Source: Polaromonas sp. (GTDB taxonomy: Bacteria > Pseudomonadota > Gammaproteobacteria > Burkholderiales > Burkholderiaceae_C). From it: a stretch of DNA of 32,576 bases. A program made the position numbers and the translations under genes. Below, piece by piece: positions 17,299 to 25,925 of this stretch. Below the pieces are notes generated by a model. The model ran no database searches and was not told the origin of the DNA. It saw only the letters and a program-made list of their open reading frames with translations. The stretch is taken from contig JAAFJF010000039.1 in assembly GCA_013298815.1 (NCBI GenBank), positions 1-32,576 of the forward strand, given 5' to 3'. Each line of letters begins with the position of its first letter. The first letter of the stretch is position 1.

Positions 17299-17975
17299 TT
17301 ACATGTATCGCCGCTTGGCAAACGAGTCGAGCTACCCGATCTAGCACGGTTGTATTCTATGTATCGATACGCACGCGCTTTGGTATTAGCAGTCATAGCT
17401 TCTATTTTGCTACTTAATTTATAGCTGTCTTGATAATTTGGCATGAACACGTCACTAAAACAATTTGTGCTTGCCATCAACTCATCTCCAATAATTTGTA
17501 GTGCAATTTTGTCTGTAATTTCAACAAGTAAAGTTCTTTGCAGCGCTATTGCCTTTTGTACTGCTGCTTTCTTTTGCTTGTCCGTTATTGGCAAAGCCGC
17601 TATCCAAGCATCAATATCATCACGCACACCGTTGAGGTTTTGATCTGGTCCTTTGATGTCTGAAGACCTGTCTAGCTTTGGGATAACGCCGCTGTCTTCT
17701 AGGGTTTTGATTTTGTCGCTCAAAGTGGGCTCTGTAGGTGTTGTAGGAGTAGGCGGCGGTACTGGTGTTGTGGGTGTTGCAGGACTTGTGGGCGACGCAG
17801 GTGTTGAGGGAGTTGTTGAGGGAGCACTGGTATTGCTGCTAGATGACGCAGCATCAGCTGGAGTTGGGTTACCCGACGACTCTGACTGATTGCTGCATGC
17901 ACCTAGTGAAAAAAACAACGAACTAAGTGCTAAAAATCGAACGAAAGGCGTTTTAAAAAAGTGTGACCTGTTCAT
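17295..17975 (-). CDS. putative lipoprotein with Ser/Pro/Thr-rich linker, tandem paralogue 1
   Basis: The 226-residue product has a signal peptide ending in the lipobox SLGAC with C27, then a low-complexity linker of Ser, Pro, Thr and Ala (about residues 28-84), then the same roughly 140-residue domain as paralogue 2. Such linkers usually hold a domain away from the membrane. The domain contains DQNLNGVRDDIDAWI (possible calcium-binding-like loop) and two cysteines (STNC, DTCK). The gene starts ten bases after the hydrolase stop and ends in a four-base overlap with paralogue 2, so the three are probably one transcript. Outer-membrane anchoring is likely since Ser follows the acylated Cys; function is unknown. 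Confidence 0.82.
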   Translation of the reverse strand: MNRSHFFKTPFVRFLALSSLFFSLGACSNQSESSGNPTPADAASSSSNTSAPSTTPSTPASPTSPATPTTPVPPPTPTTPTEPTLSDKIKTLEDSGVIPKLDRSSDIKGPDQNLNGVRDDIDAWIAALPITDKQKKAAVQKAIALQRTLLVEITDKIALQIIGDELMASTNCFSDVFMPNYQDSYKLSSKIEAMTANTKARAYRYIEYNRARSGSSTRLPSGDTCK

Positions 17976-17985
17976 AGTGATGACC

Positions 17986-19242
17986 TTATTTATAGCTTTT
18001 CAACTGACCCAATTGGTAGTTGATTATGTTTAAAACTTCAGCGTATGCAGCACGTGCGGTATCCATATAAGTGCCTTCAAAGCTATGGCCGGTTTTATCA
18101 TTACCGCTAAAAGGCAAGGCAATATTGGCTGCAGGCACGCTATTGATACCTGCAATACGCAAACCGTTGATAACAAAATCAGTATCTGACAACAGATAAT
18201 AAGAGCCAGACAGCGTGGGCGAGGCTGGGGCTACGTGTACTACTTTTACTTTTCTGTAGTGCCCCATATTCGCCTTTTCAAGAAAACCTTTGTACGCTGC
18301 ATTTACAAACAAATTGCCCTGTGAATGTGCAACCAGTACCATGCCGGAAGTTTCTTGTCCATCATTGAGCAACTCCAGCATCTTGGCGACATGAGATGCC
18401 GTGTCTGCCGCCGTGGGCGGGCTGCTCATGAGCGTGAGCAATTTGGTGAACGAGCCCATGAGCTGGTTGAGAATGTTGGCAGCAATACTGTCTAACAACT
18501 GCAGCAAGGCGTTGCCAGCGTTACCAAATTGGTTCCGCAAGCCTGCTAACAGCCCTGCGGTGAGTGAATCTAGCTGGTTTTGCCTGCCCGCTAACATTTC
18601 CCAGTAAATTTCCCACCTGTCGCCAAGCACGCCTCCTAGCTCTTTGTTGCGCTGGGCAAATACTTCTGCCACGTCTTCAAGACAAGGCACAAACCCTAAA
18701 AAGCCAGTGCGGCAAGCGGTCTGATTGTAAAAAAGCTCGTATTCCAAAGGACGCTTTTTGTAAGTACTTTTAAATTCATTTTTTAAACGACTAAGACTCT
18801 GGTTAGCGGACTCTTCAGTATTCGACACCCCATTAAAAAAACCAATGTATTTGGTTGAGCAATCAGGGAAAAAGGCCGACCCATTTTCAATGGTCAGTGG
18901 CGCACATGTGCAACTATATGGTAAGGAAAAAACTCCTGGATTTTGCGAAGGTGGACCAATTTCAACCCAACAATAGCCGCTACCACCAAATTGATTTGAG
19001 CTGACAGCTTGGATTGATGAAGATTTAACATATGGAGCTAACTCCGCAACATGTTTTTGACATACTCCTGCAGGCGTAGATGACTCAAGCATGTTTGCAC
19101 GAGTTGGAGTTACTTCCCCTTCGTTAACGGCTTTGTAACAAAAGTTAGCTGCTAAAGCAACTTTGCTAGTTGCTAAAAAGAGCATTGCTACAACCAAGAA
19201 CCTATAAATAGAAAAAAAATTTGATAATTTGTTCTGATGCAT
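17986..19242 (-). CDS. exported alpha/beta-hydrolase (lipase-like) with Cys-rich N-terminal domain
   Basis: The 418-residue protein has a Sec signal peptide (hydrophobic 13-25, likely cleavage near ALAA at 29-32). Residues 33-131 form an unrecognised domain with six cysteines (35, 61, 91, 111, 113, 128). The hydrolase domain begins at about 132 with YIGFFNGVSNTEESA, a first-strand motif I associate with bacterial hydrolases of this kind. A helical region at 190-290 may be a lid. The nucleophile elbow is VLVAHSQGN with S307; likely partners are D353 or D355 and H386 in GHSFEG. A lipid-ester substrate is plausible but unproven. It heads a probable operon with the lipoproteins and is AT-richer than its neighbours. 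Confidence 0.8.
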   Translation of the reverse strand: MHQNKLSNFFSIYRFLVVAMLFLATSKVALAANFCYKAVNEGEVTPTRANMLESSTPAGVCQKHVAELAPYVKSSSIQAVSSNQFGGSGYCWVEIGPPSQNPGVFSLPYSCTCAPLTIENGSAFFPDCSTKYIGFFNGVSNTEESANQSLSRLKNEFKSTYKKRPLEYELFYNQTACRTGFLGFVPCLEDVAEVFAQRNKELGGVLGDRWEIYWEMLAGRQNQLDSLTAGLLAGLRNQFGNAGNALLQLLDSIAANILNQLMGSFTKLLTLMSSPPTAADTASHVAKMLELLNDGQETSGMVLVAHSQGNLFVNAAYKGFLEKANMGHYRKVKVVHVAPASPTLSGSYYLLSDTDFVINGLRIAGINSVPAANIALPFSGNDKTGHSFEGTYMDTARAAYAEVLNIINYQLGQLKSYK

Positions 19243-19370
19243 GCAAATTTTTACCCGCTTAAAATTAATTAAGTATAGTCATCCTCATCACATAACAGAA
19301 GCGCATTCGAGAATTTATAATTGCGACACTAGCCACTGGACATACATACAAAATGTATTTACTCAGATTG

Positions 19371-20429
19371 CTACCGTGCTTGCGTCATGCAAGCTTGGCA
19401 CAGCTGCATGGCTAGCCGGTGCAATGCTTGCCAACTATCTTGGGGCCAATCGCGCTGTTTCAAGCCTTTGACGATGCCATCGACCTTGTGCGCCCCATCT
19501 AGCAAATCAACCAAAGCAGCGCTGCTAAGCTGCGGCAACACCCGCTCAAACAAACGTTCTTTGACGCCCCAAACCCGTTGTTCACGCAGCGCCATGGGCA
19601 GCGGTTTGCCGTTTGACATGGCGTCTTTCACACGTTTGAGAGCCCGAATATCCTCTGAAATCGCCCAATGCACCAATACCTCAGCCACACCCTCGGCCTG
19701 CAAGCCGTCCAGCATGCGCTGCACGCGGGCGGGGTGGCCGGCTAGGACGGATTCGGACAGCTTGAACACATCGTACCGCGCCACATTCAGCACCGCGCTT
19801 TCGACCTGCGCCAGCGACAACTCGCCTTTGGGGTGCAATAGCGCAAGTTTTTGGATTTCTTGGAAAGCTGCCAGCAAGTTGCCTTCGACGCGGTCGGTAA
19901 AGAATTGCAAGGTTTGCTGCCCTTCCACGCCCGCAGCGACCTGCTGACCCTGCGCTTGCAGGCGCTGGGCAATCCACTGCGGCAGCGCGGCACGCTCAAC
20001 GGGTTGGATTTCAATGTTGACGCCATTGCCATCCAAAGCGGTGAACCACGCGCCTTGCTTGCTCATTTTGTCTAGCTTGGGCAGCATGACCAGCGTCAAG
20101 GTGTCGGTGTTTTCAGCGGCTTGTGCGGCCAATTGCTGCAACTGCACACTGCCGTCTTTGCCCGGTTTGCCGGAGGGGATGCGGATTTCTATGATTTGCT
20201 TGTCGGCAAATAAGCTCATGCTACCCGCAGCGGCTAGCACCTCGCCCCAGTCAAAATGTGCGCCAGCGACGGTGAAGGAGCTGCGCTCGGTAAACCCCTG
20301 CTTGCGCGCCTCAGCCCGAATCGCATCGGCCGCTTCTTGCACCAGCAGTGTTTCGTCACCGTGCAAGGTGTAGAGCGAACGCAGGCCTTTACTGAGGTGG
20401 TTGCTGAGTTGGGCGGCGGCGAGTTGCAA
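19371..20429 (-). CDS. holA: DNA polymerase III subunit delta
   Basis: HolA is the clamp-loader delta subunit that opens the beta clamp. The 352-residue protein shows the family's N terminus QLSNHLSKGLRSLYTLHGDETLLVQEAADAIR, the clamp-contact and fold blocks FFTDRVEGNLLAAFQEIQKLALL, SVLAGHPARVQRMLDGLQAEGVAEVLVHWAI, and a C-terminal WPQDSWQALHRLAMQLC. The start is a TTG at 20429 directly after the lptE stop TAA (20432-20430); no ATG in a sensible position exists, so translation is probably coupled to lptE. It is the last of the leuS-lptE-holA group before the accessory cassette. Confidence 0.92.
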   Translation of the reverse strand: MQLAAAQLSNHLSKGLRSLYTLHGDETLLVQEAADAIRAEARKQGFTERSSFTVAGAHFDWGEVLAAAGSMSLFADKQIIEIRIPSGKPGKDGSVQLQQLAAQAAENTDTLTLVMLPKLDKMSKQGAWFTALDGNGVNIEIQPVERAALPQWIAQRLQAQGQQVAAGVEGQQTLQFFTDRVEGNLLAAFQEIQKLALLHPKGELSLAQVESAVLNVARYDVFKLSESVLAGHPARVQRMLDGLQAEGVAEVLVHWAISEDIRALKRVKDAMSNGKPLPMALREQRVWGVKERLFERVLPQLSSAALVDLLDGAHKVDGIVKGLKQRDWPQDSWQALHRLAMQLCQACMTQAR

Positions 20430-20939
20430 TTACAGCTCTTTGATGGCTGACAAACGGCGTAATAACTGCTGCACCATGTCAGTCTGCATGTCGCGGTAGA
20501 GCAGGCCTTCTTCAGACTCTTTAGCTAGCGCGGCTGATTCGTTGTAGCTGATGTCGCGCTGCACCAAAAGCTCGGTTTCAGGGATGATGTCCTTGCCGCT
20601 TGGGGTGCGTAGTTTGAATTTTAGGCGGATGCGCAACTGAAACTCACGGACTTGACCTGAAGATGTCGTACCTACAACCACTTTTTCGCGCTGCTCGCTG
20701 ATGACATCCAGCACGACTTGCGCTTTTGCTGGGTCAGCAACCAGTGCAACTGCGCCGTCTGAGGCTAAAACGCGCTTGAATTCATTGCCCAGCGTGGACG
20801 CGTCGCCAAAGCCAGAGAGCAAGGTTTTGAATGCATAGCTGAACGAACCGCGCATTTTGAATCCGCAGCCCGTCATGGCAAACGCACCCGTAGCCAGCAA
20901 CGCAGCTAGGGCAGATTGGTTGAATAAGCGTCTTTTCAT
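20430..20939 (-). CDS. lptE: LPS-assembly lipoprotein LptE
   Basis: LptE plugs the LptD barrel in the outer membrane and helps place lipopolysaccharide on the cell surface. The 169-residue product has a signal peptide with lipobox MTGC (C25), followed by GFKMRGSFSYAFKTL, typical of LptE (GFxLRG). The domain includes AQVVLDVISEQREKVV and REFQLRIRLKFKL, and RDISYNESAALAKESEEGLLYRDMQTDMVQQLLRRLSAI at the C terminus. It lies between leuS and holA in the order usual for proteobacteria. Confidence 0.92.
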   Translation of the reverse strand: MKRRLFNQSALAALLATGAFAMTGCGFKMRGSFSYAFKTLLSGFGDASTLGNEFKRVLASDGAVALVADPAKAQVVLDVISEQREKVVVGTTSSGQVREFQLRIRLKFKLRTPSGKDIIPETELLVQRDISYNESAALAKESEEGLLYRDMQTDMVQQLLRRLSAIKEL

Positions 20940-21004
20940 AGTATTTTTACCCGTTATTTACTTACCTGTTGTTTATTTGCCCGTTAATCAACAACAAAAC
21001 AACC

Positions 21005-23902
21005 TCAAATGACCACATTCACCAAGCGGCCAGGCACGACGATGACTTTTTTGATGGCAGCGCCAGCGGCGAACTTGACAACGACCTCAGAGCTTACCGC
21101 GATTTTCTCGATGTCGTCCTTTGTAGCACCCGCCGGCACGACGATAGAACCGCGCAATTTGCCGCTAACTTGTAACATCAGCTCGATTTCGTCTTGCACC
21201 AAGGCCGAAGCATCGACCTGCGGCCAAGGCGCATCCAGCAAATCGCCCAAGTCGGCGGCATAGCCGAGGTTTTGCCACAAAGCATGGCACAAATGCGGGG
21301 CAGCAGGGTACAAACAGCGCAAAAGAATACCGAAACCTTCTAAAACTGCCGCTTTTGAAGTGGCATTTTCGCCCATAGAACCGTCTGACTTGAAGTCTTC
21401 CAAGGCGTTGAGCAACTTCATGCATCCCGACACAACCGTGTTGTACTGCATGCGCTGATAGTCAAAATCGACCTGTTTTAGCAGGGTATGCAGCTCTAAA
21501 CGCAGATTTTTGGTGTTTTTAGAGTCATTTTGACCATTATCCAACGTATTTACTGCCTGAGCAGCTATGTTATTAGTAGCAAAATTTAACTCTTGTAGTT
21601 TGACACCATAGTTCCAAACACGTCGCAGGAAGCGGTACGAGCCTTCCACAGCAGAGTCATTCCACTCCAGCGTCGCCTCGGGCGGCGCGGTGAACATGGT
21701 GTACAGGCGGGCGGTGTCTGCGCCGTACTTTTCAATCAAATCCTGCGGATCGACGCCATTGTTTTTCGACTTGGACATGGTGCCCACGCCGTCGTAGTTG
21801 ACGATGGAGCCGTCGATTTTGCTCTTAGCGGTGGTGACTTTGCCATTGGCGTCCACAATGTCCTCGACCTCGTGCGGCCAGAAGTATTCAACGCCGCCTT
21901 TGTCGTTTTTACGCGAATAGATCTGGTTCAGCACCATGCCCTGCGTCAGCAGCTTGGTGAAAGGCTCGTCCACCTTAACTAATCCACGTTGCAAACCACG
22001 CGTGGCTGGCGAGCCGTCCGCGTTCGTTAACTTGATGTCGCGCATCACTTTGGTCCAGAAACGGGCGTAGAGCAGATGCAAAATCGCATGCTCAATGCCG
22101 CCAATGTACTGGTCCATGGGCATCCAATAGTCAGCCCCTGCGCCGACCATGGCCTGGTCGTTCTGCGGGTCGCAATAACGCATGAAGTACCACGAACTGT
22201 CCACAAAGGTGTCCATGGTGTCGGTTTCGCGCTTGGCTTTTGCGCCGCAAATCGGGCAGGTCACCCCTGCGTGGAAGCCTTCATGTTTGTGCAGTGGGTT
22301 GCCAGAGCCATCGGGCACGCAGTCCAGCGGCAGCACCACTGGCAGGTCTTTTTCAGGTACCGGTACAGCGCCGTGCTCTTCGCAATGGATGATGGGAATC
22401 GGCGTGCCCCAGTAGCGCTGGCGGGAAACGCCCCAGTCGCGCAAACGCCAAGTGGTTTTTTTCTCGCCTAGGCCTTTGGCAGCAAGGTCTGCTGCAACGG
22501 CATCGACACAAGCTTTGAAGCCTAAACCGTCGTATTTGCCGCTAAGCACACATTGCCCTTTTGCTGAATGCTCTTCTTGCCAGGAAGCCCATTGACGAGT
22601 TCTTGGAGGAGCTTCTCTATTTTCCCCGCTCATTAAATCTGTGTAAATCACACCGGGAGCTTGTAGAACCGGACCCCATCTCCCACCCGATCCATCGTCC
22701 TCGAAATACCCCTTTGGTATTAATTCGGTTTGATCTGAAGGCCAATCAAGAGGTGCAATTACTGGCTTAATTACGAGTCCATACTTATTCGCAAACGCAA
22801 AATCCCGCTCATCATGCGCCGGCACACCCATCACCGCGCCGTCGCCGTAATCAGCTTTCACATAATTGCCCACCCATACAGCAAGTTGCTCACCTGTAAA
22901 CGGGTGCGAAACGTAGAACCCTGTTGCGACACCTTTTTTTTCTTTGGTCGCTTCCTCAGCTTCCGTAGTTTTACCATCTTTCAATGCTTCTATATCTATA
23001 GCTAATGAGGCATTTAATTCGCCGGCTCGCACCGAAATCGGGTGCTCTGGGGCGACGGCGACGAAGGTAACACCCATGATCGTGTCTGCACGGGTGGTGA
23101 AGACGTACATCTTGCCGTCTTGCAGCAATTGACCTGCTGCGTCTTGGATGGTGTGCGGGAAGGCGAAACGAACACCCTCGGACTTGCCGATCCAGTTTTC
23201 CTGCATCAGCTTGACGCGCTCAGGCCAGCCATCCAGACCGGTTTGCACGTGTTCCAGCAACTCGGGGGCATATTTCGTGATGTTGAGGTAGTAGCCCGGA
23301 ATTTCGCGCTTTTCAACCACCGCACCAGTTCGCCAACCTTTGCCGTCAATCACCTGCTCATTGGCCAGCACAGTCTGGTCGACCGGGTCCCAGTTGACGA
23401 CCTGGGTTTTGCGGTAGGCGATGCCCTGCTCCAGCATTTTGAGGAACAGCCACTGGTTCCACTTGTAATACTCGGGCGTGCAGGTGGCGATTTCGCGGCT
23501 CCAGTCGATGGCCAGACCCATGGCCTGCATCTGCTTTTTCATGTAGGCGATGTTGTCAAACGTCCACTGCGCGGGGGGCACGCCGTTTTTCATGGCGGCG
23601 TTTTCAGCCGGCAGACCAAAGGCGTCCCAGCCCATGGGCATGAGCACGTTGTAGCCCTTCATGCGCAGCTGGCGCGTGAGCATGTCGTTGATGGTGTAGT
23701 TGCGCACATGACCCATGTGCAGCTTGCCGCTAGGGTAGGGCAGCATGGAGCAGGCGTAGTACTTCGGCTTCGGGTTACCTTTTGCGTCTAGGGCACCCTC
23801 GGTCACGCGGTAGGCGTCAGCCGCTGTCCAGTGGCTGTGGGCGGCTTTTTCAATGGCCAAATGGTCGTAGGAAGCTGGGGAAATGTCATTTGTTGCAGTC
23901 AT
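21005..23902 (-). CDS. leuS: leucyl-tRNA synthetase with enlarged editing-domain linker
   Basis: LeuS charges tRNA-Leu. The class I signatures are present: HMGH at residues 62-65 ([15 protein letters not shown]) and TMSKSKNNG near residue 709. The zinc-like Cys block CPICGAK and [21 protein letters not shown] are also seen. At 965 residues it is about 100 longer than the 860-residue E. coli enzyme. Between KPVI and LSGKYDGL there are 70 residues against 22 in E. coli, in the CP1 editing region (roughly residues 380-450, DNA about 22550-22760). That DNA uses AGA, ATA, CTA and TTA codons rare in the rest of the gene. Two dispersed repeat copies also lie in the gene. Confidence 0.96.
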   Translation of the reverse strand: MTATNDISPASYDHLAIEKAAHSHWTAADAYRVTEGALDAKGNPKPKYYACSMLPYPSGKLHMGHVRNYTINDMLTRQLRMKGYNVLMPMGWDAFGLPAENAAMKNGVPPAQWTFDNIAYMKKQMQAMGLAIDWSREIATCTPEYYKWNQWLFLKMLEQGIAYRKTQVVNWDPVDQTVLANEQVIDGKGWRTGAVVEKREIPGYYLNITKYAPELLEHVQTGLDGWPERVKLMQENWIGKSEGVRFAFPHTIQDAAGQLLQDGKMYVFTTRADTIMGVTFVAVAPEHPISVRAGELNASLAIDIEALKDGKTTEAEEATKEKKGVATGFYVSHPFTGEQLAVWVGNYVKADYGDGAVMGVPAHDERDFAFANKYGLVIKPVIAPLDWPSDQTELIPKGYFEDDGSGGRWGPVLQAPGVIYTDLMSGENREAPPRTRQWASWQEEHSAKGQCVLSGKYDGLGFKACVDAVAADLAAKGLGEKKTTWRLRDWGVSRQRYWGTPIPIIHCEEHGAVPVPEKDLPVVLPLDCVPDGSGNPLHKHEGFHAGVTCPICGAKAKRETDTMDTFVDSSWYFMRYCDPQNDQAMVGAGADYWMPMDQYIGGIEHAILHLLYARFWTKVMRDIKLTNADGSPATRGLQRGLVKVDEPFTKLLTQGMVLNQIYSRKNDKGGVEYFWPHEVEDIVDANGKVTTAKSKIDGSIVNYDGVGTMSKSKNNGVDPQDLIEKYGADTARLYTMFTAPPEATLEWNDSAVEGSYRFLRRVWNYGVKLQELNFATNNIAAQAVNTLDNGQNDSKNTKNLRLELHTLLKQVDFDYQRMQYNTVVSGCMKLLNALEDFKSDGSMGENATSKAAVLEGFGILLRCLYPAAPHLCHALWQNLGYAADLGDLLDAPWPQVDASALVQDEIELMLQVSGKLRGSIVVPAGATKDDIEKIAVSSEVVVKFAAGAAIKKVIVVPGRLVNVVI
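21539..21569 (-). repeat. dispersed 31-bp repeat, copy C (inside leuS)
   Basis: On the minus strand the copy reads CATAGCTGCTCAGGCAGTAA then ATACGTTGGAT, matching copy A at 23 of 31 positions; extending to GTCAA gives 29 of 39 without a gap. It is in sense orientation in leuS and encodes [10 protein letters not shown] in a linker after the KMSKS region, where the protein is about ten residues longer than E. coli LeuS. Confidence 0.6.
22999..23029 (+). repeat. dispersed 31-bp repeat, copy E (inside leuS editing domain)
   Basis: Matches copy A at 24 of 31 ungapped positions: TATAGCTAATGAGGCA, then CGCCGGCT. It is antisense in leuS, encoding [10 protein letters not shown] in the same frame as copies B and D. 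The protein length here equals E. coli LeuS, so this may be replacement or chance rather than insertion. Confidence 0.4.
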
Positions 23903-23962
23903 CCCCCAATTGTAGAGGCTGCAACAGCGCTAATCAGACGCTTTTAAGTCGCTATTTGGGTG

Positions 23963-24397
23963 TTATTTAGGCGATTTTGATTCGGTTTTCGCCTCAGCCA
24001 CAAAGCCAATCCGGTTCAACCCCGCTTTTTGCGCCACGCCCATGATTTCGACGACTTTGCCGTACGGAACGGCTTCGTCCGCACGCAGCTGAACTTCGGT
24101 GTCTTTGCTCAGTTGCGCAGTTTTAGTGAGAGATTCGGTAAGCTGAGTCAGGCTGGTAACTTGGTCATTCAGGAAAATTTGACCGCTTTTATCGACCACG
24201 ATAGCGACAAATTTAGGTGTGGCGACGGGTTTGGCAGCCTCGGTTCTAGGCAAATCTAGCTTGATGGCGCTGGTCATCAACGGGGCGGTGATGATGAAGA
24301 TGACCACCAAAACCAGCATGACATCGACCAAAGGCGTCATGTTGATGTCGCTCATGGGTTTTGAGCTTTGGGTACGTTCTAGGCGGCCGAAACTCAT
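23963..24397 (-). CDS. exbD: ExbD/TolR-family proton-channel subunit
   Basis: The 144-residue protein has one membrane segment (about residues 23-43) with the conserved channel Asp in INMTPLVDVMLVLVVIFIIT, followed by a periplasmic domain (VDKSGQIFLNDQVTS, VQLRADEAVPYGKVVEIMGVAQKAGL). Such proteins form the ExbBD or TolQR proton-driven motor of the inner membrane. It follows the exbB gene by ten bases. Neither tonB nor tolA/tolB is in the window, so whether the pair serves TonB or Tol cannot be settled here; exbD is the usual label for this arrangement. Confidence 0.88.
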   Translation of the reverse strand: MSFGRLERTQSSKPMSDINMTPLVDVMLVLVVIFIITAPLMTSAIKLDLPRTEAAKPVATPKFVAIVVDKSGQIFLNDQVTSLTQLTESLTKTAQLSKDTEVQLRADEAVPYGKVVEIMGVAQKAGLNRIGFVAEAKTESKSPK

Positions 24398-24407
24398 TTT
24401 CTCGAGC

Positions 24408-25064
24408 TCAGTGATGTAACATCAATTCACGCAAATCACTGGCGAAACCTTCTAAATCGGCTTCAATGCGGCCAATGATGCGGCCAAACACGTTGTAGGC
24501 GAGCACGGCGGGAATGGCGACGACCAAGCCAGCGGCGGTCATGACCAGCGCTTCACCGACAGGGCCTGAAACTTGCGCAATCGTCATTTGGCCAGCGCCA
24601 GAAATGCTGGTGAGTGCGTGGTAAATGCCCCAAACCGTACCTAATAACCCGACGAACGGTGCTGTTGAGCCCACCGTGGCCAATAAAACTTGACCGAAAT
24701 TAAGCTGGTTGATGATGCTGTGCAAAGCGTCGCGCAAAACACGGGTGAGCTGCTGGGCTTTGTCGCCGGCTTGTGCGAGTGTAGAAGCACTGCCTTCGCG
24801 TCTGTTATTGATGGTTTGACTTGCCGAAATCAACGGGGAAACGAGGGCAGAACGGTCAAAAGCTGTCGCTTGCTGCAAGCCTGAATCAACCGTAGCTGAT
24901 TGCCAAAAAGCGGCTGTACTGCGTGCCACATCAGTATTTGCGCGGCGTAAAGTCCACGCCTTTGACAAAATCACCACCCAACTGGCAACCGACATCAACA
25001 ACAGCAAAATCGCTACTGATTTGCTGATGGCGTCGCCTTGAAGGATAAATTGAAGGGCGTTCAT
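24408..25064 (-). CDS. exbB: ExbB/TolQ/MotA-family proton-channel subunit
   Basis: The 218-residue protein has three membrane segments, near residues 12-32, 125-147 and 165-187, in the ExbB/TolQ arrangement. The conserved block LATVGSTAPFVGLLGTVWGIYHALT and GPVGEALVMTAAGLVVAIPAVLAYN, with the Thr and Pro residues of the proton path, are present. It lies 31 bases after dapB and ten bases before exbD, and likely forms a complex with ExbD. As for exbD, the energised partner is not in the window. Confidence 0.89.
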   Translation of the reverse strand: MNALQFILQGDAISKSVAILLLLMSVASWVVILSKAWTLRRANTDVARSTAAFWQSATVDSGLQQATAFDRSALVSPLISASQTINNRREGSASTLAQAGDKAQQLTRVLRDALHSIINQLNFGQVLLATVGSTAPFVGLLGTVWGIYHALTSISGAGQMTIAQVSGPVGEALVMTAAGLVVAIPAVLAYNVFGRIIGRIEADLEGFASDLRELMLHH

Positions 25065-25095
25065 GCTTTTAGAAAACTAAAATTTCACCAGCAAA

Positions 25096-25917
25096 TTAAC
25101 GCAAATTCAATACATCAAACATGTCATACAAGCCATTTGATTTGCCAACCAAGAAACGTGCCGCCATCAAACTGCCTTTGGCGTAGTACTCGCGGCTGGA
25201 AGCTTTGTGGCTGATTTCGATGCGCTCACCCGTACCAGCAAAAATAACAGTGTGGTCGCCAATGACGTCACCGCCACGGATAGTGGAAAAACCAATGGAG
25301 GATGCATCACGCGGACCTGTCACACCGTAGCGTTCAAAAACGCCGTTGTCTTTCAAGTTGCGTCCTAAAGCATCTGCCATCACCTCGCCCATTTTGAGTG
25401 CTGTTCCGGAGGGCGCGTCAATTTTGTGGCGGTGGTGTGTTTCAACCACTTCGATGTCATAGCCAGTGCTTAGCGCTTTGGCGGCCATTTCTAGCAGCTT
25501 GAAAGTGACATTGACCCCTACGCTCATGTTCGGAGACATGACGATGGCGATGTCTTTGGCAATCTCAGCAATTTCGGCTTTTTGAGCGTCAGAAAACCCC
25601 GTTGTGCCAATCACGGCTTTCACACCTAATTCGCGACAAACTTGCAAATGCGCCAGTGTGCCTTCGGGTCGGGTGAAATCCATCATCACTTGCGCATTTG
25701 CCAAACCACGACGCAAATCATCCGTCACTAAAACGCCGCTCTGCTTACCCATGTATTGCAGCGCATCAACATTAATAGCTGGAGAGGCAGCAATATCAAG
25801 GGCTCCAGCGAAAATGCAATCTTCTGCTGCGCTGACAGCTTCAATCAGCATATGACCCATGCGGCCACTAGCACCTGCAACAGCTAGGCGTAATTTTGCA
25901 AAATTCACTTCGTTCAT
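25096..25917 (-). CDS. dapB: 4-hydroxy-tetrahydrodipicolinate reductase
   Basis: DapB makes tetrahydrodipicolinate with NAD(P)H in the lysine and peptidoglycan (meso-diaminopimelate) pathway. The 273-residue protein has the Rossmann motif [16 protein letters not shown], the block [28 protein letters not shown] and the catalytic signature [21 protein letters not shown] with the conserved His pair and Lys. The length is as expected. It follows bamE by eight bases. Confidence 0.96.
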   Translation of the reverse strand: MNEVNFAKLRLAVAGASGRMGHMLIEAVSAAEDCIFAGALDIAASPAINVDALQYMGKQSGVLVTDDLRRGLANAQVMMDFTRPEGTLAHLQVCRELGVKAVIGTTGFSDAQKAEIAEIAKDIAIVMSPNMSVGVNVTFKLLEMAAKALSTGYDIEVVETHHRHKIDAPSGTALKMGEVMADALGRNLKDNGVFERYGVTGPRDASSIGFSTIRGGDVIGDHTVIFAGTGERIEISHKASSREYYAKGSLMAARFLVGKSNGLYDMFDVLNLR

Positions 25918-25925
25918 TGTTTTTC

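Noticed and set aside
16760-17975. Tandem lipoprotein similarity as an assembly artefact
   Set aside because: The copies differ at many positions, in linker length and in signal peptides, so they are real diverged duplicates rather than a duplicated read or contig end.
17986-19242. Type VI secretion effector call for the hydrolase
   Set aside because: No PAAR, VgrG, Hcp or adaptor gene is in the window and the protein has a Sec signal peptide; kept only as an analogy for the lipoprotein array.
19243-19370. Small gene on the plus strand in the holA-hydrolase gap
   Set aside because: The open frame from 19241 runs into holA in antisense and shows no coding features; the gap is better read as upstream region of the hydrolase.
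23042-23791. A 249-codon open frame on the plus strand opposite leuS
   Set aside because: It lies entirely antisense to conserved LeuS sequence, has no recognisable domain, and GC-rich coding DNA commonly leaves such open frames.
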